A stretch of DNA of 6,564 nucleotides, from positions 1 through 6,564 of the forward strand of contig CAZVEE010000135.1 in the NCBI GenBank assembly GCA_964625525.1, written 5' to 3'. The notes under the pieces are model-generated. The model was not told the DNA's origin. It saw only the letters and a program-made list of their open reading frames with translations, and ran no database searches. Origin of the DNA: CAZVEE01 sp964625525. GTDB lineage: Bacteria > Pseudomonadota > Alphaproteobacteria > JAJFIK01. The position numbers and the translations under genes were made by a program. Of the stretch, positions 1 to 4,837 are shown piece after piece; the stretch's first letter is position 1; each line of letters begins with the position of its first letter.

Positions 1-1
1 T

Positions 2-30
2 AAACCAAAGACCGAGAGCCGTTTCAATGA
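2..30. repeat. Left copy of 29-bp dispersed inverted repeat
   Basis: These 29 bases are the exact reverse complement of 6510-6538 at the other end of the window. The segment consists of an A-rich outer part (AAACCAAAGACCG) and the core half-site AGAGCCGTTTCAATGA, which also forms the left arm of a local stem-loop. No transposase lies between the two copies and the genes between them look like normal chromosomal genes, so I read the pair as two members of a dispersed intergenic palindrome family rather than the ends of a transposon. Confidence 0.8.
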
Positions 31-54
31 TCTGGTTTTCATTGAAACGGCTCT
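2..54 (-). terminator. Stem-loop with T-rich tail, possible terminator downstream of tRNA-Lys
   Basis: AGAGCCGTTTCAATGA at 15-30 and its perfect complement at 39-54 form a 16-bp stem with an 8-base loop. Read on the minus strand, the direction in which tRNA-Lys is transcribed, the stem is followed by CGGTCTTTGGTTT, a T-rich but interrupted tail. The same stem and tail occur after the SulP gene at the right end in the matching orientation. The U tract is not continuous, so termination may be weak or factor-assisted. The element could instead be a REP-like palindrome that merely sits at gene ends. On the plus strand the stem is followed only by AAAA. Confidence 0.5.
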
Positions 55-77
55 AAAAGGCTGACGCGGATCGGATT

Positions 78-126
78 GCATCCTGAGGTCGGTGCACCGT
101 GTGGTGCACCGGCTACGCTAGGATGC
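78..126. repeat. Nested palindrome between terminator-like repeat and tRNA-Lys
   Basis: GCATCCT at 78-84 pairs with AGGATGC at 120-126. Inside it, CGGTGCACC at 90-98 pairs with GGTGCACCG at 103-111 around the 4-base loop GTGT. The inner unit GGTGCACC is itself a palindrome and so also occurs twice as a direct repeat. A further GCATCC copy lies near 138-143. The structure lies downstream of tRNA-Lys on the minus strand and could be a processing or termination hairpin, but it has no T run. A dimeric protein binding site is the alternative. Confidence 0.45.
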
Positions 127-165
127 CCCTGAATTTAGCATCCACAACACTGATTATCCGAGATT

Positions 166-242
166 TGGTAGGCACGCTGGGACTCGAACCCAGGACCGCT
201 CGATTAAAAGTCGAGTGCTCTAGCCAGCTGAGCTACGTGCCC
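166..242 (-). tRNA. tRNA-Lys (anticodon UUU)
   Basis: A complete cloverleaf is read on the minus strand. The acceptor is GGGCACG (242-236) against CGTGCCT (176-170), the D stem is GCTC/GAGC, and the anticodon stem is CTCGA/TCGAG. The loop CTTTTAA places anticodon TTT at 208-206, and the T arm is CTGGG-TTCGAGT-CCCAG. The discriminator base is A and CCA is encoded at 168-166. It decodes AAA and AAG lysine codons. One oddity is the first acceptor pair, which is G1-U72 rather than the usual G-C. The gene stands alone, with a probable promoter at 281-309 and terminator-like palindromes downstream. Confidence 0.96.
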
Positions 243-280
243 TTGAGGGCCGGACAGACATGCCCGGCGAACGAGCGCGC

Positions 281-309
281 ACGCTACTAAGGTGTTTGCG
301 TGCGGTCAA
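281..309 (-). promoter_or_regulatory. Putative sigma70-type promoter of tRNA-Lys
   Basis: On the minus strand TTGACC (309-304) is followed after exactly 17 bases by TAGCGT (286-281). The -35 matches TTGACA at five of six positions, while the -10 keeps the first two bases and final T of TATAAT. The predicted start, near 274, would give a leader of about 30 bases before the tRNA. The bases just after the -10 are very GC-rich (GCGCGC), as is typical of stringently controlled stable-RNA promoters. A small inverted repeat, GCCGG (249-253) and CCGGC (264-268), lies in the leader. This is inference from spacing and position only. Confidence 0.4.
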
Positions 310-368
310 GCGATGTGGCTGCGCCAGAGAGCCACGGGAGCAAGGGCGCCGGATACCAAAGCCAATGA

Positions 369-893
369 TTAGGAGCGGCTTCCGAAAACAAGACCGAGAA
401 AGCCGCTGCTTTTGCGCGGACGCGGCATGTCCGGCGCGGTGGGGCCACCGCCCTGGTCGTCCTCCCCTTTCGGATCGCGCAGCAGCGGTTCTTCCAGCAC
501 GGCCGGCTTGGCCTTAGGTGCGATCACAACACGCTTGGGCGCCGGTGCCTGAGGAGCTGGTTCCCTGCTCGGCGCATGCCCCCCATTGGGTGCCAGAGAG
601 GGCATGGGCACCGCCGCCAGCGGCGTCAGGCCCGTCACCGGCTCCCAGGAGTATTCCGCGCCCACTGGGTCTGCGACGACCATGGGCCGAGGGCCATTGC
701 CATAGAGCGCGCCGATCGTTTCCGCCGCCACATTGCGCCCATAGCGTGGCGCCTTGGCGCCCCCCGGCGGTACGGACCGGTGCGCGCGGTCTGCCGCGAA
801 CAGCGGCTCAATGGCGCGCGGCAGAGCCTTGCCCATGCGCTTCAAGGTGAGCGCGGCAAGTTTGCTTGTCAGGGCGTCCTGGTCGGCCATCAT
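369..893 (-). CDS. Hypothetical proline-rich protein, 174 aa
   Basis: I do not recognise this protein. On the minus strand GAAGGAG at about 904-898 precedes two adjacent ATG codons. The second (890-888) has the better spacing, 7 bases, so the product may be 173 residues. Residues 1-35 are basic and look helical (LTSKLAALTLKRMGKALPRA). Residues 40-75 contain a Gly/Arg-rich stretch, and about 90-155 is rich in Pro and Ala, probably disordered. The tail is hydrophobic and short (SGFLGLVFGSRS). There is no signal peptide, clear membrane helix or known motif. It lies 75 bp downstream of the Ntn-hydrolase-like gene on the same strand, so co-transcription is possible. The final codons overlap an inverted repeat (374-407). 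The longer open frames on the opposite strand have no ribosome site or family resemblance. Confidence 0.72.
   Translation of the reverse strand: MMADQDALTSKLAALTLKRMGKALPRAIEPLFAADRAHRSVPPGGAKAPRYGRNVAAETIGALYGNGPRPMVVADPVGAEYSWEPVTGLTPLAAVPMPSLAPNGGHAPSREPAPQAPAPKRVVIAPKAKPAVLEEPLLRDPKGEDDQGGGPTAPDMPRPRKSSGFLGLVFGSRS
374..407 (-). repeat. Inverted repeat at the 3' end of the 174-aa gene, terminator-like
   Basis: AGCGGCTT (374-381) and AAGCCGCT (400-407) form an 8-bp stem with an 18-base loop, just inside the stop codon of the gene read on the minus strand. The loop side carries AAGACCGAGA (390-399), which is identical to the tail of the terminal repeat at 8-17. No T run follows on the minus strand, so a terminator role is doubtful. 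Confidence 0.35.
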
Positions 894-928
894 CCGTCTC
901 CTTCGATCCGCTCATCGTCGAGTGCCAA

Positions 929-966
929 TCTCTGGGTCCAGCACAGGTCTCTGGGTCCAGTACAGG
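929..966. repeat. Two tandem 19-bp repeats
   Basis: Two adjacent 19-bp units, TCTCTGGGTCCAGCACAGG (929-947) and the same sequence with T in place of one C (948-966), differ at one position. Each contains the quasi-palindrome CTGGGTCCAG. They fill the space between the stop of the Ntn-hydrolase-like gene (969) and the ribosome site of the 174-aa gene (near 900). They may be a duplicated protein-binding or mRNA element, or simply slippage in an intergenic spacer. Confidence 0.8.
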
Positions 967-968
967 CC

Positions 969-2234
969 TCAGGCATCCGCCTTTTTGACCCAGCGGAACT
1001 CCTCATTGGTCATCAGCGCCACGTCGATATCGCCGCCAACTGTCTCCAAAGTATTGCCCACCTGCTGCTGGAAGGCATTGAGCTTCACCAGCATCTCCGC
1101 CGTCTGGGCCAACTCTCGCTCCGGCAGGCTTTCCACCGCCAGCAAGATCGGATGAGTGTGCACTTCGTACTGGTATTGATCGAGACGGCCAATGAAGTCG
1201 TTGATCAGTTCGACAATATCATCATCAGAATAGCTCTCAGAGAACCGGCGGCGCTGGCTGCGGTTCAATTCCGGCATCTGGGCAATGGTGCGGTCCCGCA
1301 CACCGATGGACAGATCAATGATCTGATCCTGGAGATAGTCAGAAAGCTCCTGATCCATGCCAGTCAGGAAGGTGTGGATCATCTTGTCTTGCGCGAACGG
1401 CGCGATGATGACCGGATCCTCGCTGTTGATGGTGCGCAGGCTCGACTGGCGCTGGCGCAGCTGACCGTTCACCGCAATGCCCACGAGATGGGCGCTGAGT
1501 TGCGGCGTGATCTGCTTGGCGCCGTACCCGGTAAACACAAGGCCCGTATTGGGGAAGAAGTCAGGGAAGAAATCCCGCGTGACCGACAGATGCGCGATGG
1601 CCCGCAGGCGCCGCACCGTTTCCCGGTCCATGTCCACTTCGCCGAAGAACTCTTTAATCAGCCCGTCGATCCGATCGCCGAATTCTCTCAAAAGGCCTTC
1701 ACCGAAACTGTCGGAGAACCCGTCCAGCACGTCACGCGGGCTCTCGTCGGGATAGTGCGTCACGTCCTGATAGACCAACTCTGTGGCTTGGCGCATGACA
1801 TCGCGCATGGTGCGCGGGCCCTCTGGCGTGGGGTCTTCGTTCTCGCGATCGACGATATGGTTCGCGTTGTAGCGCACCCAGTCATACATCACGTTGACGT
1901 AGTGCTCGAAAGCGCGGTCCTGGCTGCCGGCATCGAAAATACCGTCATAGTTATCCAGGTAGTCGAGGAAATCGGCGGCGTAGTCCTGCACCGTGTCAAA
2001 CACCCGATCGCCACGCTGGCGCCGATAGTTCACGATGAAGGGGCCCCAGGCCATCTCCATGATCTCGGCTGACCCGTAAATCATCAAGGACACGGGCTGA
2101 GCCTCGGAAATGGGGAACAACTTGCGCACGCCCGTGCGGGTGCGGGTATTGCCCAGGCCGTCCGCGACAGTCATGGCGCTGTCCGCGGCCACGGCGGCGG
2201 CTTTGTTGTTCATGACGACAACGAGCGATGTCAT
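969..2234 (-). CDS. Proteasome-like Ntn-hydrolase fold protein, putative, 421 aa
   Basis: The N-terminus MTSLVVVMNNKAAAVAADSA resembles proteasome beta and HslV subunits. Removing Met1 exposes Thr as residue 1, AADS places Asp at mature position 17, and the GVRKLF segment supplies a Lys at mature position 37, near the family Lys33. YGSAEIM then resembles the Gly47 segment. A later TGYGAKQITPQL (about 235-246) fits the G-S/Y-G turn. The tail ETVGGDIDVALM (about 398-409) and IAPFAQDKMIHTFLTGMD (about 277-294) resemble, from memory, a widespread family of uncharacterised bacterial proteins of about 400 residues. Residues 60-210 are acidic and helical, with no counterpart in HslV. There is no signal peptide, so it is probably cytoplasmic. 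The start is supported by GAGG about 8-9 bases upstream. It lies 109 bp after tgt on the same strand. Peptidase or amidase activity is inference; a non-catalytic relative is possible. Confidence 0.8.
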   Translation of the reverse strand: MTSLVVVMNNKAAAVAADSAMTVADGLGNTRTRTGVRKLFPISEAQPVSLMIYGSAEIMEMAWGPFIVNYRRQRGDRVFDTVQDYAADFLDYLDNYDGIFDAGSQDRAFEHYVNVMYDWVRYNANHIVDRENEDPTPEGPRTMRDVMRQATELVYQDVTHYPDESPRDVLDGFSDSFGEGLLREFGDRIDGLIKEFFGEVDMDRETVRRLRAIAHLSVTRDFFPDFFPNTGLVFTGYGAKQITPQLSAHLVGIAVNGQLRQRQSSLRTINSEDPVIIAPFAQDKMIHTFLTGMDQELSDYLQDQIIDLSIGVRDRTIAQMPELNRSQRRRFSESYSDDDIVELINDFIGRLDQYQYEVHTHPILLAVESLPERELAQTAEMLVKLNAFQQQVGNTLETVGGDIDVALMTNEEFRWVKKADA

Positions 2235-2343
2235 GGTTCTGCCCTCGGCCCACTGAGTCCCCTACTGGAGAAAGCATACTCCATGGGGGCCGGCTGACCA
2301 TAGCCTCGTCCTGGTCACAGGGTCACATTCGTGCGGCCCGTGT

Positions 2344-3471
2344 TCAAAGCGGCTCGATATCTCCGGCCGCCTGCTCCGCCGCAAACTGGGCCTGAAAGGC
2401 CGCAAACCGACAGCCCGCAATCGCCGCGCGCATCTCCGCCATCAGGCTCTGGTAATAGGCGATATTGTGCCAGGAGATCAGCATGGAGGCGAGAATCTCG
2501 TCCGCCTTCACCAGATGGTGGAGATAGGCGCGAGAGTACTGGCTGGAGGCCGGGCAGGCACTGTCTTCGTCGAGCGGTCGCGGGTCTTCTGCATGGCGGG
2601 CATTGCGCAGGTTCACCGTGCCGCGCCGGGTGAAGGCCTGACCGTTCCGCCCCGATCGGGTCGGCAAGACGCAATCGAACATATCAATCCCGCGCGCCAC
2701 CGCGCCCACCAAATCCCCCGGCTTGCCCACGCCCATCAGATAGCGCGGCCGGTCTGTTGGCAGATGCGGCACCGTCGTGTCGAGGGTCTGAAACATCAAC
2801 GCCTGCCCCTCGCCCACAGCCAGGCCGCCCACCGCATAGCCATCGAACCCGATTTCCTGAAGCCCGCGCGCCGAGCGCGCCCGCAGCTCTGGATAAATAC
2901 CGCCCTGCACAATGCCGAACAGCGCCTGCCCCTCCCGCGTCCCGAACGCATCACGACAGCGCAGCCCCCACCGGCGCGACAGCTCCATGGAGGTCTCCGC
3001 CTCCTCGGGCGTGGCGGGAAAGGGCGTGCATTCGTCAAGCTGCATCACGATATCGGCGCCCAGCAGGCATTGGATCTCGATACTGCGTTCCGGGCTCAAC
3101 GCGACTTTGGTGCCGTCCACATGGGATTGAAATGTAACCCCATCCTCGGTGAGCTTGCGCAGCTTCGCCAGCGACATGACTTGAAAGCCGCCCGAATCTG
3201 TCAGGATCGGCCGCTCCCAGCGCATAAAGCGATGTAGCCCCCCAAGACGCGCCACCCGTTCCGCCCCGGGGCGCAGCATCAGGTGATAAGTGTTGCCCAA
3301 GACAATGTCCGCACCGGTGGCGCGCACCGTCTCCACGGTCATGGCCTTCACCGTACCGGCTGTCCCCACGGGCATGAAAGCGGGCGTGGCAATGGCGCCG
3401 CGCGCTAGGCGCACGGTCCCTGTCCGGGCCGCGCCATCGGTTGCGGCGATCTCAAAGCTTAGGGCGCTCAT
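2344..3471 (-). CDS. tgt: Queuine/preQ1 tRNA-ribosyltransferase (tRNA-guanine transglycosylase)
   Basis: This cytoplasmic enzyme replaces guanine 34 with preQ1 in tRNAs for Asp, Asn, His and Tyr during queuosine synthesis. The length of 375 residues equals E. coli Tgt. Visible hallmarks are FMPVGTAGTVK (32-42), LGNTYHL (58-64), the general acid/base Asp92 in TDSGGFQVMSL, IVMQLDECTPFP (141-152), the substrate-recognition loop VQGG and GYAVGGLAVGE (211-221), and GIDMFDCVLPTR (261-272) with nucleophile Asp263. The C-terminal zinc motif, normally Cys-x-Cys-x2-Cys then His, reads SACPASSQYSRAYLHH here. Only Cys306 is kept and the other two positions are Ser304 and Ser309; His335 remains. The start has GAAGGAG 8 bases upstream. 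No queA, queuosine transporter or other pathway gene lies in the window. The next gene downstream on the same strand is the Ntn-hydrolase-like protein. Confidence 0.97.
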   Translation of the reverse strand: MSALSFEIAATDGAARTGTVRLARGAIATPAFMPVGTAGTVKAMTVETVRATGADIVLGNTYHLMLRPGAERVARLGGLHRFMRWERPILTDSGGFQVMSLAKLRKLTEDGVTFQSHVDGTKVALSPERSIEIQCLLGADIVMQLDECTPFPATPEEAETSMELSRRWGLRCRDAFGTREGQALFGIVQGGIYPELRARSARGLQEIGFDGYAVGGLAVGEGQALMFQTLDTTVPHLPTDRPRYLMGVGKPGDLVGAVARGIDMFDCVLPTRSGRNGQAFTRRGTVNLRNARHAEDPRPLDEDSACPASSQYSRAYLHHLVKADEILASMLISWHNIAYYQSLMAEMRAAIAGCRFAAFQAQFAAEQAAGDIEPL

Positions 3472-3499
3472 CTGTCATGCTCCTTCCCCCATCCCGGGC

Positions 3500-3529
3500 G
3501 TATAGCATGCGCTTGTACGCGGACGCCAA
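3500..3529 (-). promoter_or_regulatory. Weak candidate promoter for tgt
   Basis: On the minus strand TTGGCG (3529-3524) is followed after 18 bases by CTATAC (3505-3500). This would start transcription about 20 bases ahead of the tgt start codon and just before its ribosome site. It lies in the 105-bp divergent region between tgt and the lipoprotein gene. No comparable pair was found for the plus-strand gene in this region. The matches to consensus are partial, so this is only a candidate. Confidence 0.25.
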
Positions 3530-3576
3530 ATGCCGTCAGATCGCCGCCAGTGGTGGTTTAGTCAGAGGATGCAGAC

Positions 3577-4500
3577 ATGAAACGCACTCTGTTTGTGGGC
3601 GCAGTGGTCTTAGGAGGTGTGGCGCTGGCCGGGTGCGAGAGCGAAGGCCCCGAAACCGGGGTTGCCCCCGCAAGCTTCGCGGAAGCGGAGGCACGTGCAT
3701 TGGCTTATCATGGCCGCTTTGAGCCGGTGCCACTGACCGTCGATGGCCGGGTGCGCGCCACCGCTTTAGGCCCCGAGCTCAACGAGCATTGCGAGCTGAC
3801 CTACAGCTATGATGACCGCACCCAGGCCCTCGCCATCACCGACACGGACCGCTCGCCTCAAGGCTGGCAGCTTTGCGCAGTCCTGGAAACCACGCTGAGC
3901 GCTAATGGGAACACGGACGTCCCCGTGCATGCGGAAACGGTCCAGAGCATGTTCGCCATCATGCGCGATGCCGCATGGCAACCGGCCGACGGCGAAGATG
4001 GCACCGTCAGTTTCAGCACCCAGATCCCGGCCGATGAAGGCGTCTATCCTGATGCCCTGATCTCGGATGATCCGGTGGACGTGATTGTGAGCTTCGGCGC
4101 CGAGCATGGCAATGTGGTCTTCGGCACCCTCGAGACCCCCGGCCCCCTTGATAATCTCGCTGCCCCCGGCACCCGCACCGAACTCGCCCTGACGAGCCGC
4201 TTCACCCTTCTCGACAGCGGCCGCCCCGTGCGCCGCCTCGCGCGCATTCGGGTTCGCCAGGAAGAGGCCGACGATCCCACCCAGTTCGTCGAGTCCCTCG
4301 TGGAACACCACATCGATACCGTCACCGAGCGCGATGGGGCGGAGACCGGCCCCTACAGCACCCACGGGCTGACAGCTCTGCTCCCGGCCGGCTCACGCGA
4401 CACCCGCACGACCCTGTCAGCGGCGGAAGCAAGCACGGCAGTGCTGGCGGTGGCCCGGCGCCTGCCAGGATCTCAGTCGATCAACAAGACCGAAGACTGA
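3577..4500 (+). CDS. Predicted outer-membrane lipoprotein of unknown function, 307 aa
   Basis: The first 20 residues form a lipoprotein signal peptide: basic MKRT, a hydrophobic stretch, and the lipobox LAGC with Cys20 as the lipidation site. Glu follows the Cys instead of Asp, which by the E. coli rule points to export to the outer membrane. The mature part is acidic, lacks membrane helices and looks beta-rich. Two further cysteines, Cys72 (NEHCELTY) and Cys100 (WQLCAVLE), could form a disulphide in the periplasm. I recognise no family. The start is supported by AGAGGA at 3564-3569, 7 bases upstream of ATG. The gene is divergent from tgt and followed by a long non-coding gap before the SulP gene, so it is probably a single-gene transcript. 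The lipoprotein call is firm, the function unknown. Confidence 0.88.
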   Translation: MKRTLFVGAVVLGGVALAGCESEGPETGVAPASFAEAEARALAYHGRFEPVPLTVDGRVRATALGPELNEHCELTYSYDDRTQALAITDTDRSPQGWQLCAVLETTLSANGNTDVPVHAETVQSMFAIMRDAAWQPADGEDGTVSFSTQIPADEGVYPDALISDDPVDVIVSFGAEHGNVVFGTLETPGPLDNLAAPGTRTELALTSRFTLLDSGRPVRRLARIRVRQEEADDPTQFVESLVEHHIDTVTERDGAETGPYSTHGLTALLPAGSRDTRTTLSAAEASTAVLAVARRLPGSQSINKTED

Positions 4501-4837
4501 CGCGCCACGCCCAAAGTCCGGGCCCACAATGTGACGCCCCGGTTTGGCGCGGCGGCACCAACACGGCTTGCCCTCTACCACCGACGGCGCCACCGACAGC
4601 ACCAATGCTGATGCCCAAGCGCCGCGGTGCTGAACGTCAAATCATGGAAACGGCGCGCCGGTTTGGGCCCGATCCGGGCCCTCGCCTTTCTGGTCGTGTG
4701 GCCGATTTGTCGCGGTGCGGACGGGATCCTTCCCCGCGCACGCTCTGGAGACCGATCCGGCGCCCTGTGTGTTGCAGCGCAGCAAAAAGATCTATACAAG
4801 CCCCCCAGCATTGACCATTTCACCCTTGGGGTTTTCC
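4501..4837. other. Intergenic region without a convincing gene
   Basis: This 337-bp gap lies between the lipoprotein gene and the preferred SulP start. Short open frames exist on both strands but none has a good ribosome site, a recognisable product or sensible composition. CGCGCCA (4501-4507) and TGGCGCG (4545-4551) form a loose inverted repeat directly after the lipoprotein stop, with a 37-base loop and no T run. Near 4648-4681 there is the near-palindrome AAACGGCGCGCCGGTTT followed by two GGGCCC sites separated by GATCC. A candidate promoter element for sulP is at 4793-4798. The upstream extension of the SulP frame back to a GTG at 4715 also lies here. Confidence 0.5.
4772..4798 (+). promoter_or_regulatory. 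Candidate promoter region for the SulP gene
   Basis: TATACA at 4793-4798 sits in an unusually A-rich patch (AGCAAAAAGATCTATACA) of a GC-rich region and makes a reasonable -10 box. The only -35 candidate, TTGCAG at 4772-4777, is poor and its 15-base spacer is short. A start near 4805 would leave about 33 bases of leader before the TTG at 4838 and would exclude the upstream GTG at 4715 as the start codon. Confidence 0.3.

Noticed and set aside
576..2072. Long plus-strand open frame of 498 codons opposite the Ntn-like and 174-aa genes
   Set aside because: It runs antisense across two genes that have ribosome sites, and one of them shows family motifs. Its product is His/Arg/Ala-rich with no recognisable domain, as expected of a shadow frame in GC-rich DNA.
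2295..2317. Hairpin TGACCA/TGGTCA between tgt and the Ntn-like gene as a terminator or regulator
   Set aside because: A 6-bp stem with an 11-base loop and no T tract is expected by chance in a spacer of this length.
2467..3237. Plus-strand open frame of 256 codons
   Set aside because: It is entirely antisense to tgt, which is certain, and has no domain or ribosome site of note.
3766..4365. Minus-strand open frame of 199 codons opposite the lipoprotein gene
   Set aside because: The plus-strand gene has a clear lipoprotein signal and ribosome site, while the antisense frame has neither.
4501..4551. Intrinsic terminator after the lipoprotein gene
   Set aside because: The stem is only 7 bp with a 37-base loop and no T run.
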